From Bacteroidaceae bacterium (GTDB lineage: Bacteria > Bacteroidota > Bacteroidia > Bacteroidales > Bacteroidaceae): a DNA stretch of 54,737 nucleotides. Numbering within the stretch: the stretch's first letter is position 1; each line of letters begins with the position of its first letter. The stretch spans positions 1-54,737 of the forward strand of contig JAFUYM010000031.1 in NCBI GenBank assembly GCA_017470525.1, written 5' to 3'. A model generated the notes under the pieces. That model had not been told where the DNA came from. It saw nothing but the letters and a program-made list of their open reading frames with translations, and ran no database searches. Shown here piece by piece: positions 1 to 8,212 of the stretch. Both the position numbers and the translations under genes were made by a program.

Positions 1-11
1 ATGTTTTGGCG

Positions 12-19
12 CAAATTTA
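12..19 (-). promoter_or_regulatory. Putative -7 box of a leftward promoter leaving the window
   Basis: On the minus strand this reads TAAATTTG, matching the Bacteroidetes -7 consensus TAnnTTTG. A TTTG lies 23 bases upstream, slightly farther than the usual 19-21. It would drive a gene left of the window. Weak evidence, by motif only. Confidence 0.35.
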
Positions 20-69
20 CGATAAAAATCCGAAAACAGAGCCAAATATACAAAGTTTAACTAAAATAA

Positions 70-100
70 AATCGGTGCAACTCAATGAGTTACACCGATT
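70..100 (-). terminator. Rho-independent terminator of dnaK
   Basis: A 13-bp stem with one mismatch (70-82 pairs with 88-100) and a 5-base loop. On the minus strand it is followed by a T-rich run (TTTTATTTTAG). It lies about 30 bases past the dnaK stop codon at 133. Confidence 0.8.
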
Positions 101-132
101 CTCTTATTGTTGCTTATTGCTGCTTATCAGCC

Positions 133-2055
133 TTACTTCACTTCTTCAAAGTCAGCGTCCTGAACGTCTTCGGCACCGTTGGATTGAGTGCCTTCGTTGG
201 GTTGGGCACCACCTTGGAAGCCTGCACCGGGACCGGCTTGCTGACCTGCACCTGCAGCGTACATCTTCTGGGATGCTGCTTGCATGGTCTTGTTGAGACC
301 GTCAATGGCGGAGTCAATCTGGGCGATGTCGCCGCTGTCCTTGGCTTTCTTGAGGGCTTCGATGGCGGACTCGATGGCAGGTTTGTCATCAGCAGGAATC
401 TTGTCCTTGTTGTCGTTGAGGAAGTTCTCGGTCTGGAAAATCATGCTGTCTGCCTGATTCACCTTGTCGATACGCTCACGCTCCTTCTTGTCGGCATCTG
501 CGTTGGCTTCTGCCTATGCCTTCATGCGCTCGATTTCCTCCTTGGAGAGACCGCTGGATGCTTCGATGCGGATTTCCTGTTCCTTGCCAGTTGCCTTGTC
601 CTTGGCAGACACCTTGAGGATACCGTTGGCATCGATGTCGAAGGATACCTCAATCTGTGGAACGCCACGACGTGCCGGTGCAATGCCTGTGAGGTTGAAG
701 ATACCAATCTGCTTGTTCTGGTTCGCCATTGGGCGGTTACCCTGCAGCACGCGGATGGTCACCTCCGTTTGGTTGTCGGCAGCGGTTGAGAACACCTCTG
801 TCTTCTTGCAAGGGATTGTGGTGTTCGACTCAATCATGGTGGTCATCACCTGACCGAGTGTCTCGATACCCACGTTCAGCGGAGTCACATCGAGCAGCAC
901 GATGTCGCCCACACCTTCTTCCTTGTTGAGGATGGCACCCTGGATGGATGCACCCACAGCCACCACTTCATCTGGGTTCACACCCTTGGATGGAGCCTTG
1001 CCGAAGTAGTTCTCCACCAGTTGCTGCACAGCAGGGATACGGCTTGAACCACCCACAAGAATCACCTCGTCAATGTCGGAAGTAGAGATACCTGCGTCCT
1101 TGATGGCTGCCTGACATGGAGCGAGACATGCCTGAATGAGGTTGTGAGCCAGCGACTCGAACTTAGCACGGGTCAGCGTTGTCACGAGGTGCTTTGGCAC
1201 ACCGCCAGCGGCTGTGATGTATGGCAGGTTAATCTCTGTAGAAGAACTGCTTGACAGTTCAATCTTAGCCTTCTCGGCAGCCTCCTTCAAACGCTGCATA
1301 GCCATTGGGTCGAGCGAGAGGTCAACACCTTCGTTGCTCTTGAAGTCGCTCACCAGCCAGTCGATGATTACCTGGTCGAAGTCGTCACCACCGAGGTGAG
1401 TGTCACCGTTGGTAGAGAGCACTTCGAACACACCGCCACCAAACTCAAGGATTGAAATATCGAATGTACCACCACCAAGGTCGAACACCGCAATCTTCAT
1501 GTCCTTGTTTGCCTTGTCGATACCGTAAGCCAGAGCGGCTGCAGTAGGCTCGTTCACGATACGGCGCACATTGAGACCTGCAATCTGACCAGCCTCTTTG
1601 GTTGCCTGACGCTGAGAGTCGGAGAAGTAGGCAGGAACGGTGATGACAGCATCTGTCACTTCCTGACCGAGATAGTCCTCGGCAGTCTTCTTCATCTTCT
1701 GCAGGATGATGGCAGAAATCTCCTGTGGCGTGTATTTGCGACCCTCGATGTCCACACGTGGAGTGTTGTTGTCGCCCTTTACCACTGAGTAAGGAACACG
1801 TGCAATCTCCTTCTGCACCTGGTCGTAAGTCTCACCCATGAAACGCTTGATGGAGAACACCGTGTTCTTGGGGTTCGTGATGGCCTGACGCTTAGCGGGG
1901 TCACCCACCTTACGTTCACCATCCTTCACAAAACCTACCACCGATGGAGTGGTACGCTTGCCTTCGCTATTAGCGATCACTACAGGCTCGTTGCCTTCAA
2001 AAACTGATACACAAGAGTTTGTTGTACCAAGGTCAATACCAATAATCTTTCCCAT
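133..2055 (-). CDS. dnaK: Molecular chaperone DnaK (Hsp70), interrupted by an in-frame TAG
   Basis: DnaK is the cytoplasmic ATP-dependent Hsp70 chaperone that works with DnaJ and GrpE. The start [14 protein letters not shown] is the usual family N-terminus; the open frame runs further upstream to 2145 but without family similarity. The nucleotide-binding domain covers about residues 1-385 (phosphate loop GIDLGTTNS, then DLGGGTFD near residue 195), followed by the beta substrate-binding domain. The full frame is 640 codons, normal length. Codon 514 (514-516) is TAG inside [17 protein letters not shown], where relatives carry Glu (GAG), so a single G-to-T change explains it. Downstream, 126 codons of lid and tail (ending FEEVK) remain well conserved in frame. 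Either a sequencing or assembly error, or a real truncation giving a lidless 513-residue DnaK. TAG is used as a normal stop elsewhere in the window. Confidence 0.93.
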
Positions 2056-2152
2056 AATTGTATTTGTTTTAGTTTTTATTCTTATTATTAATAATGTAGT
2101 TGTTTCTCTCGCGACGATTCCGAAAAACCGCACACGACCAATCATAAAGACA

Positions 2153-2188
2153 AAAGCCGTGCCAGTCCCTCACGACTGACACGACTTT
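2153..2188 (-). terminator. Terminator hairpin between the secreted-protein gene and dnaK
   Basis: A 15-bp stem with G-U pairs (2153-2167 with 2174-2188) and a 6-base loop. On the minus strand it ends in GGCTTTTGTCTTT. It would end transcription from the gene at 2267-2665 before dnaK. Confidence 0.65.
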
Positions 2189-2266
2189 CCTTCCTTTCTG
2201 GCAGGATACTGACAATGTGGCACAAATGGCGTGACACGGGATGTCATTCTTGACACATAAGGTCTT

Positions 2267-2665
2267 TTACTTTTTCATCTTCTTATAATCCTCTTTTGTC
2301 ATTATACCTTCTTTTGCCTGTTCCTGAGTCTCTGCATCTTTAAAGAAAATCCAATGTATAACACATGAACTACCATATACCGAAGAGTAGGCCTGCTGAA
2401 AATGCCAACCTCGCTCTGCCATATAATTTGCAGCATCAACCATGCTATGAAAATCTATTTCCTTTCCTTTTTCATCAACAAACTTCAAATCCTTTTTCAA
2501 ATCTCCCCATACATTATATGAAGCACTTGTACCAAAATCAAAAATGATTTTCAACCCAGAAGAAAGGCTTTTTTCTATACCCTTCACTTCGCAATAATAA
2601 CGATGTTCCTGTGCAAATAAAACAAAGGAAACAAAAAAGAATAATGCTGTCACTAAATTTCTCAT
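2267..2665 (-). CDS. Small secreted hypothetical protein
   Basis: 132 residues. The N-terminus MRNLVTALFFFVSFVLFAQ is a good Sec signal peptide with cleavage near FAQ-EH, so the mature protein should be periplasmic or secreted. The mature part is soluble and mixed alpha/beta, with two Cys (about residues 25 and 100) that could form a disulfide, and a lysine-rich tail (KEDYKKMKK). I recognise similar hypothetical proteins of Bacteroidales but no named domain and no function. It stands alone between Fic and dnaK, both on the same strand, with its own downstream terminator. Confidence 0.75.
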   Translation of the reverse strand: MRNLVTALFFFVSFVLFAQEHRYYCEVKGIEKSLSSGLKIIFDFGTSASYNVWGDLKKDLKFVDEKGKEIDFHSMVDAANYMAERGWHFQQAYSSVYGSSCVIHWIFFKDAETQEQAKEGIMTKEDYKKMKK

Positions 2666-2774
2666 TATAACTTGTCTTATTAATATTTGTAATGTTTACG
2701 ATAAAAAACTTTTCTTTAACGCGACATCATGTCATACGCTGTTATCTTGCTAATTTGTCATTGGCTTCACCTCT

Positions 2775-3956
2775 CTATTTTTCATCAAGCAACAACTTTC
2801 CCATGCATTGTACATATAGAGCCAGCCCTTTCACCGTCAGCAAATACCTCTGGCGAGGATGGCGGGGCTTGTCGGGGTAGAGCATAGTGACAAAACCTTG
2901 TTGGATGGCAGGGTTGAGATAGAGTTTCAAGAAATTATCTCGCCCTTTGAGTTCCAAACCCTCCATCATGGCTTTGACAGATAATTGACCCTCTCCTATT
3001 ACATGCACCAAACGCACTACATCCGCACTCTCTGTTTCAAACATATTACGTACTTGCCCTGCACTTGTCCTGTGCTTACCCTGTGCTTGTCCTGTACTTG
3101 TGGGGGTACGATTCGGTTGCACCTTCCACTCTTCCGTCGGATGAATATGCAGATAGCGGCTACGAAGTTCCCATTGTTCGTCTAAAAGCAGGTTGCGAAA
3201 GAAACGTTCCAGATAGATGGGCGTATAATCAATGCCCTCTTTTGCATTCTTATAGTTGGCACGCACCAAGGCATTGCGGAAATACCACGAATGTTCGGCA
3301 AAAAGGTCGTTGTCGATGTTGAAGCCGATGGAACGGAGATACTTGATGGTGAACACAGCGGTTGCTCTCGTGTTCCCCTCCCCAAAAGGATGAATCTGCC
3401 AAATGCCTGACACGAACTTGGCAATATGCTCCACCATTGCCTCCATCGGAAGCCCCTTATAGGCAAACTGCCGTTCCTGCTCCAAGTCATACTCCAAAGC
3501 CTGGCGAATATCCTCCGCATACGTATAGAGCACCGTGTCACCGTCCAGCACCCACTCCTTCTTGGTGATGTCATAATCCCTCACCTTGCCGGCAAACTTA
3601 AACACACCCTCGAAAATGCGACGATGAATCGAGGTGAAGCCCACTACAGAGAACGTGAAAGAACGCTCATTCAATATCTTAGCGATATTACCCGACACCT
3701 TATCCGCTTCCTGTTTCTCGTCATCGTCCGGCTCACGGTTAGTCTTCGACTGATAATAACTCTTAATCAACCCCCGAGCCTCATCAATGCTGATTTCTCC
3801 CTCAATATGCCGACGGGCTGTTTCTTTCAGGTAGTCGGAGGTCGTCAACCCATCCACTGCCTGCAAGCCAATGGCTGTGCGCCAAGCATACGCCTTCTCA
3901 CGCTTGCTCGGTTCGCCCTGTCGGATATACTCTTCAAAATCAGTCATACGAAACAC
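2775..3956 (-). CDS. Fic family protein (AMP-transferase fold) with VbhA-like N-terminus and C-terminal winged-helix-like domain
   Basis: 393 residues. The Fic core carries HPFGEGNTRA at residues 189-198, matching the active-site motif HPFxxGNxR, so it probably transfers AMP or a related group to a protein hydroxyl. Residues about 5-70 resemble the VbhA antitoxin helix bundle (ETARRHIEGEISIDEA) fused in cis, but I do not find the exact inhibitory [S/T]xxxE[G/N] motif. Residues about 305-393 look like a small DNA-binding or regulatory winged helix. The linker, residues 284-302, is encoded by an 11-nt tandem repeat. A -7 box lies 17 bases upstream. It is divergent from the DUF3791/DUF3990 operon. 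The target is unknown. Confidence 0.88.
   Translation of the reverse strand: MFRMTDFEEYIRQGEPSKREKAYAWRTAIGLQAVDGLTTSDYLKETARRHIEGEISIDEARGLIKSYYQSKTNREPDDDEKQEADKVSGNIAKILNERSFTFSVVGFTSIHRRIFEGVFKFAGKVRDYDITKKEWVLDGDTVLYTYAEDIRQALEYDLEQERQFAYKGLPMEAMVEHIAKFVSGIWQIHPFGEGNTRATAVFTIKYLRSIGFNIDNDLFAEHSWYFRNALVRANYKNAKEGIDYTPIYLERFFRNLLLDEQWELRSRYLHIHPTEEWKVQPNRTPTSTGQAQGKHRTSAGQVRNMFETESADVVRLVHVIGEGQLSVKAMMEGLELKGRDNFLKLYLNPAIQQGFVTMLYPDKPRHPRQRYLLTVKGLALYVQCMGKLLLDEK
3050..3104 (-). repeat. 11-nt minisatellite inside the Fic gene
   Basis: Five tandem 11-base units starting at 3050, 3061, 3072, 3083 and 3094 (plus-strand form about GTGCTTGTCCT; the last unit is divergent). They encode the linker between the Fic core and the C-terminal domain. 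Because 11 is not a multiple of 3, the protein repeats with an 11-residue period (TSTGQAQGKHR then TSAGQVR). Gain or loss of one unit shifts the frame. Confidence 0.85.
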
Positions 3957-3972
3957 ATGCTGTTCTCTTTTG

Positions 3973-3980
3973 CAAAGGTA
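3973..3980 (-). promoter_or_regulatory. -7 box for the Fic gene
   Basis: Minus-strand TACCTTTG matches TAnnTTTG and lies 16 bases before the Fic start codon. No good -33 TTG at the right spacing was seen. The rest of 3957-4479 holds the palindromic triad and the promoter of the divergent operon. Confidence 0.5.
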
Positions 3981-4132
3981 CGAAATATTTATAACAATTG
4001 AAAATATTTTGGCATGTTTCTTCGCTCATGCATCCATGTCCATATCGGTGAGCCAAGTACAAGCATTCAGTTCTCGCACTCCTTTTCATAAAAAAACGCT
4101 ATGAAACAACCCTTTTTTCGTTGCTTCTTATA

Positions 4133-4215
4133 CCTCAAAAGGGGTGTGAGTCACACCTATGGTACACGTGTGACTCACACCTATGACACACGTGTGAGTC
4201 ACACCCCTTTTGAGG
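4133..4215. repeat. Palindromic triad, 24-base pitch
   Basis: Three 13-base palindromes (GTGTGAGTCACAC, GTGTGACTCACAC, GTGTGAGTCACAC) start at 4144, 4168 and 4192, an exact 24-base pitch. The spacers are similar (CTATGGTACAC and CTATGACACAC). Outer arms CCTCAAAAGGG extend the symmetry, so the whole 83 bases form one palindrome centred on the middle unit at 4174. It lies in the divergent region between Fic and the DUF3791 operon. Confidence 0.85.
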
Positions 4216-4424
4216 ATATGAGAAGGCATTGGGGGAAGACCTTATAGCGCCATCTCATCCAGACTTACATCCCAGTTCCACCCTCCAAAACAAATCTTTT
4301 ACATGACAACGGAAGAAGGTTCCTAATATTGTGAAAAATCATACTCTAAATCATACTCATTTTCACCCAAAATGTTCCGTTCTATTTCGCAAAAACTCTT
4401 TTATAGGGTATTTTTTTCCTCCTT

Positions 4425-4456
4425 TTTGGTTTTTATATAAAAAAGTGGTATATTTG
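4425..4456 (+). promoter_or_regulatory. Promoter of the DUF3791-DUF3990-DUF3791 operon
   Basis: TTTG at 4425-4428, a 20-base gap, then TATATTTG at 4449-4456. This fits the Bacteroidetes -33/-7 promoter, and the start codon follows 23 bases later. Confidence 0.7.
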
Positions 4457-4479
4457 CCACAAAAATCAACCTGATAGAC

Positions 4480-4704
4480 ATGGACAAAGAACAGAAAAAC
4501 AAACTCACCTACATCATCTACTGCATCAATGCTTTTGCAGAAAGATTCGGTTTGCTGCCCAAACAATCCTATGCCTACTTGAAACGGTATGGAGGGCTGG
4601 CTTTTGTTGATGAGTGCTATCCCGCCGAACATACCTTGTCACTGGAAGATGCCGTTGCCGACATGTCTGTTGTTTGCCAAAGAAATGGAGGAGGGTTATC
4701 ATGA
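4480..4704 (+). CDS. DUF3791 protein, putative partner of the DUF3990 toxin-like protein
   Basis: 74 residues, mostly helical, cytoplasmic. The N-terminal stretch (KLTYIIYCINAFAERFG, then LPKQSYAYLKRYGGL) is typical of the DUF3791 family, whose members regularly sit beside DUF3990 genes. Its stop codon overlaps the start of the next gene in ATGA, so translation is probably coupled. By position and size it could be an antitoxin or accessory partner, but no activity is established. The C-terminus (VVCQRNGGGLS) departs from the core and may have drifted. Confidence 0.8.
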   Translation: MDKEQKNKLTYIIYCINAFAERFGLLPKQSYAYLKRYGGLAFVDECYPAEHTLSLEDAVADMSVVCQRNGGGLS

Positions 4705-5177
4705 CACTGTACCACGGTTCCAACGTTGACATAACACAAATAGACTTAAGCATGTGCCACCCCTACAAAGACTTTGGGAGAGGGTTCTATTTGACCGACA
4801 TTCGCCAACAAGCAGAAGACATGGCTTACCGCAGGGTAAAGATGACAGGACAAGGGAGTCCTATCGTTTCTGCCTTTGAGTTTGATGAGCATGTACTTCA
4901 TGCAGGGACACTACAAGTGAAAATTTTTCCTACAGTATCCATTGAATGGGCAGAGTTTGTCATGCACAACCGTGACATTCAGCACACAGGCTTCTCACAT
5001 GATTACGACATCGTTGTGGGACCTGTTGCCGATGATACCGTAGCGTTTCAGTTGCGACGATATGTGTTAGGTGTCATTTCATTGGAGAACCTTGTAAAGG
5101 AACTCACCTACAAGCATCTAAATAACCAATACTTTTTCGGGACAGAAAAGGCAACATCAACACTTTTCCCTATATGA
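4701..5177 (+). CDS. DUF3990 protein, likely ADP-ribosyltransferase-fold toxin
   Basis: 158 residues. The start at 4701 is set by the ATGA overlap with the upstream gene and by the family N-terminus MTLYHGSNVDI. The protein has YHGS at residues 4-7 and FGRGFYLT near residues 27-34, an arrangement like the His and Tyr strands of ADP-ribosyltransferases, plus a later acidic region. DUF3990 is generally grouped with that fold. It would therefore modify a cellular target with ADP-ribose, but neither target nor toxicity is known. It is flanked on both sides by DUF3791 genes, each with a 4-base overlap, forming a tight three-gene unit. Confidence 0.82.
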   Translation: MTLYHGSNVDITQIDLSMCHPYKDFGRGFYLTDIRQQAEDMAYRRVKMTGQGSPIVSAFEFDEHVLHAGTLQVKIFPTVSIEWAEFVMHNRDIQHTGFSHDYDIVVGPVADDTVAFQLRRYVLGVISLENLVKELTYKHLNNQYFFGTEKATSTLFPI

Positions 5178-5395
5178 CAAACGAACAGAAATTCCTCATT
5201 GACTGCATCATTGATGACATTGCCAATTACCTCATCGAGGATGAACATCTCTCCATCTTGGAGGCGTTGGATGTTGTCTATAATTCTCAATTTTACGAGA
5301 AGTTGACAGACTTGGACACAGGGTTGTATTTCCAAAGTTCCGCATACAACTATGAGTATTTGAAGCAGGAACTGAAATACGGGAAAGTGGCATAG
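5174..5395 (+). CDS. Second DUF3791-like protein closing the operon
   Basis: 73 residues, acidic and helical (FLIDCIIDDIANYLIEDEH, then LSILEALDVVYNSQFYEKL). Its ATG overlaps the DUF3990 stop as ATGA. It is diverged from the first DUF3791 gene, so this is not a recent duplication. Two different DUF3791-like partners bracketing one DUF3990 suggests a toxin with two helper or antitoxin proteins, which is an inference from layout only. It ends 51 bases before the convergent cimA-type gene; I see no clear terminator hairpin in that gap. Confidence 0.78.
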   Translation: MTNEQKFLIDCIIDDIANYLIEDEHLSILEALDVVYNSQFYEKLTDLDTGLYFQSSAYNYEYLKQELKYGKVA

Positions 5396-5446
5396 GCATC
5401 ATTAAAAAGCCCATGCACTATTTGATTGGGATTCACGTTCCCTTGT

Positions 5447-6970
5447 TCACTCGTTCTCAATCAAGTTCAGCATCTTGATGGTTGCCTTGATGGCGGCTTC
5501 GGTCTGGTCGGCATCGAGGGCACGGGTGCGGTAAGGCTTATCGTTGTATGTCCATGAGATGCTGGTTTGCACAAGGGCATCGGTGCGACCACCTGGTGGG
5601 ATGCTGACCTGATAGTTGGTAAGCCAAGGGAAGGTGCGGTTGAGTTTGTCCTTGTAGATGTGGCGCACAGCATGGATAAAGGCATCATACATACCGTCAC
5701 CCATGGCAGACTCTTCAAACACATCGCCGTTCACTTCGAGTTTCACCGATGCCATCGGCTTCAAGCCGTATGCCGTCGAGACCATATAGGAGATGAGTTT
5801 CACCTTGTCGTCGGGCGCACTGTGTTTCAGCACATCTGCCACGATGTAAGGCAGGTCTTCCTGCGTGATGAGTTGCTTCTTGTCGCCCAGTTCGATGATG
5901 CGGTCAGTCACCCGTCGTGTCTGCTCTGGAGTCAGTTCCAAGCCCAATTCCTCGAGGTTCTTCAGGATGTTCGCTTTGCCTGAGTTTTTGCCAAGCGCAT
6001 ATTCACGTTTTCTGCCAAAACGTTCGGGCAGGAGGTCGTTGCAATAGAGGTTGTTCTTGTTGTCGCCATCGGCATGCACACCTGCCACTTGCGTGAACAC
6101 ACTCTCGCCAATAATCGGCTTGTTGGGTGGGATGGCGATGCCAGAAAGACTTTCCACCATCGTGGAGACCGTCCCCAAATTTCCCTCATTGACATGGGTA
6201 TGCACATGCGCATGGTCGTTCAAGATGGCTTGCACCGACGAGAGCGGCGCATTGCCTGCCCGTTCGCCCAATCCGTTCACAGCCGTATGCACACCTTTGC
6301 ATCCAGCCAGCACAGCCGCCAGCACATTGCTCGTCGCCAAGTCGTAGTCGTTATGAGCATGGAAATCGAAGTGCAGTTCGGGATAGCGGCTCACCATCTG
6401 CCCGATGAATGCTGCCGTGAGTTGCGGATTCAGAATGCCCAACGTGTCAGGCAACATGAACCGCTCCACCCCACAGTCCTTCAGTGCATCCACAAAGCCA
6501 AACACATAGTCGGGGCTGGCTTTCATACCGTTCGACCAGTCTTCCAGATACAGGTTCACGCTGATGCCCAGTTCCTTCGCGTAGGCGATGCTCCGTTTGA
6601 TGTCTGCCACATGCTCCTCCAGCGTCTTCTTCAGTTGGAAGTGGCAATGCCGCTCACTGCCCTTGCAGAGCAGGTTAATGTGCTTACAGCCACAGTCGGC
6701 AATCCAGTCGAGCGATGTCTTCCCGTCCACAAAACCAAGCACCTCCACCCTATCCAGCATACCACCCTGGCGAGCCCATCGGCAGATGCTCTTCACAGCC
6801 TCCTTCTCACCGTCCGACACACGCGCCGATGCCACCTCAATGCGATCCACATTCAGGTCCATCAGCAACATACGCGCTATCATCAACTTCTCGTGCGGCA
6901 CAAAACTCACGCCGTTCGTCTGTTCGCCGTCGCGCAGCGTCGTGTCCATGATTTCTACATACTTGTCCAT
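5447..6970 (-). CDS. cimA: Alpha-isopropylmalate/citramalate synthase family protein, probably (R)-citramalate synthase
   Basis: Condenses acetyl-CoA with a 2-oxo acid; by type it most likely uses pyruvate to make citramalate for isoleucine synthesis. 507 residues from [17 protein letters not shown]. The earlier ATG at 6994 lies at or upstream of the inferred promoter, so 6970 is preferred. The HMGL-like TIM barrel shows TTLRDGEQ, the metal-binding HAHND and NGLGERAGN; the C-terminal LeuA allosteric domain spans about residues 370-507. In many Bacteroidales this paralogue sits in the leu operon beside leuB. Here it stands alone, about 10 kb from leuACD. Homocitrate synthase is less likely. 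Confidence 0.82.
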   Translation of the reverse strand: MDKYVEIMDTTLRDGEQTNGVSFVPHEKLMIARMLLMDLNVDRIEVASARVSDGEKEAVKSICRWARQGGMLDRVEVLGFVDGKTSLDWIADCGCKHINLLCKGSERHCHFQLKKTLEEHVADIKRSIAYAKELGISVNLYLEDWSNGMKASPDYVFGFVDALKDCGVERFMLPDTLGILNPQLTAAFIGQMVSRYPELHFDFHAHNDYDLATSNVLAAVLAGCKGVHTAVNGLGERAGNAPLSSVQAILNDHAHVHTHVNEGNLGTVSTMVESLSGIAIPPNKPIIGESVFTQVAGVHADGDNKNNLYCNDLLPERFGRKREYALGKNSGKANILKNLEELGLELTPEQTRRVTDRIIELGDKKQLITQEDLPYIVADVLKHSAPDDKVKLISYMVSTAYGLKPMASVKLEVNGDVFEESAMGDGMYDAFIHAVRHIYKDKLNRTFPWLTNYQVSIPPGGRTDALVQTSISWTYNDKPYRTRALDADQTEAAIKATIKMLNLIENE

Positions 6971-6991
6971 GCATTCTACTTTTTTCGGGTG

Positions 6992-6999
6992 CAAAGTTA
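6992..6999 (-). promoter_or_regulatory. -7 box for the citramalate synthase gene
   Basis: Minus-strand TAACTTTG followed by C, 22 bases before the start codon at 6970. Its position argues against translation from the earlier ATG at 6994. Confidence 0.55.
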
Positions 7000-7018
7000 C
7001 ACTTTTTTAACAAAAGGC

Positions 7019-7049
7019 TTGGCAGAATGACAGGGAAAGTGTATCTTTG
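7019..7049 (+). promoter_or_regulatory. Promoter of the porin-symporter pair
   Basis: TTG at 7019-7021, 20 bases, then TATCTTTG at 7042-7049, a close match to the Bacteroidetes consensus. The porin starts 60 bases downstream. Confidence 0.65.
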
Positions 7050-7108
7050 TCCGAAATTTTGACACATAAACATGAAATCTGACACATAAATATTAAAAAA
7101 GTAAAACT

Positions 7109-8212
7109 ATGCAAATGAAATCTACACTTTTGGCTATCATCCTTTGTCTGTTGGGCATTGGATGCATCAACGCACAGCCTCCCAAGGACCAGCAGATTCC
7201 TGACTGGGCGCAAGACTTGGCGAAGCGTGTGCAAGTGGACGGCTACGCCCAGGGCGGTTTTGCCTATGAACACACGGGCGGCGAAGACAACAACTCGTTC
7301 AACATCAAGCGCGTCTTCCTGATTGTGGCTGCCCCCATCACCGACCGATGGTTTGCCATGTTCATGCACGACTTCAACAGCGAGGTGCATGAGTACTGGA
7401 CTTCGTACCGCTTCACCAACAACAAGGCGTTGAGTGCGAAGTTGGGACAGTTCAAGAATGCCTACACCATCGAAAACTCCATGTCGCCCACCGAACTGGA
7501 AGCGATTGATGTGTGTTCGGAGGGTGTGACCTATCTGGCTGGTTGCGGCAGCGACCGTCTGATGGGCACACAGTATGGTCGTGACTTGGGTCTGGAACTC
7601 TTTGGTGAGACAAACAGCGGCAAGTTGGCTTATCATCTGGGCATCATGAACGGACAGGGCGTGAACAAAAAGGATGGCAACAACGAGAAGGACTTCATCG
7701 GCAAACTGGAGTATAAGCCCACGCCCGAACTGACGATTGCCGCGACGGGGCAGATTGGCAGAGGACATGCTGTGGACCGTTCGGTGTATAACCCTGCTAT
7801 CCAGATTGGCGACAACTATAAGCGCAACCGCTGGTCGGCTGGTTTCTTCTATAAGACTGACGGCTTCAGGCTCCGTGCAGAGTACCTGGAGGGTCGCGAT
7901 GGTGATGTGACGAGCCGTGGTGCCTATGCCACCACCGTCATTCCAATTGTGGACAGGTGTAATTTCATCGGTTCCTACGATTTCTTCAACTACAACGTGA
8001 AGGAGCACATGCACCAGCACAAGGCAATCGCAGGTTTGGAGTACTGGTTTTACAAGCGTTGCCGCATCCAGTTGCAGTATGTGTATAAGAATGCCTCGCT
8101 GCAAGACTACACCATTTACAACCCAATGGGCGACCCTGTAGCAACGGGCAAGGCATTCAAACATGGCGCCAACCACGCTGTGATGTGCCAAATGCAGATA
8201 AGACTAAAGTAA
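7109..8212 (+). CDS. Phosphate-selective porin O/P-type outer-membrane protein
   Basis: 367 residues with a signal peptide (LLAIILCLLGIGCINAQ). The mature protein alternates aromatic and polar residues in many predicted beta strands, as in a 16-stranded OprO/OprP-like barrel (VDGYAQGGFAYEH at the start; the last strand ends QMQIRLK). Such porins let small anions or sugars cross the outer membrane; the substrate here is unknown. The next gene is a sodium:solute symporter on the same strand, separated only by a structured repeat, so the pair could import one solute across both membranes. An internal ATG two codons later is an alternative start. Confidence 0.8.
   Translation: MQMKSTLLAIILCLLGIGCINAQPPKDQQIPDWAQDLAKRVQVDGYAQGGFAYEHTGGEDNNSFNIKRVFLIVAAPITDRWFAMFMHDFNSEVHEYWTSYRFTNNKALSAKLGQFKNAYTIENSMSPTELEAIDVCSEGVTYLAGCGSDRLMGTQYGRDLGLELFGETNSGKLAYHLGIMNGQGVNKKDGNNEKDFIGKLEYKPTPELTIAATGQIGRGHAVDRSVYNPAIQIGDNYKRNRWSAGFFYKTDGFRLRAEYLEGRDGDVTSRGAYATTVIPIVDRCNFIGSYDFFNYNVKEHMHQHKAIAGLEYWFYKRCRIQLQYVYKNASLQDYTIYNPMGDPVATGKAFKHGANHAVMCQMQIRLK

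Noticed and set aside
7007-8191. Long open frame of 394 codons antisense to the porin
   Set aside because: It mirrors the codon pattern of the porin on the other strand, has no family features, and the porin has signal peptide and barrel strands.
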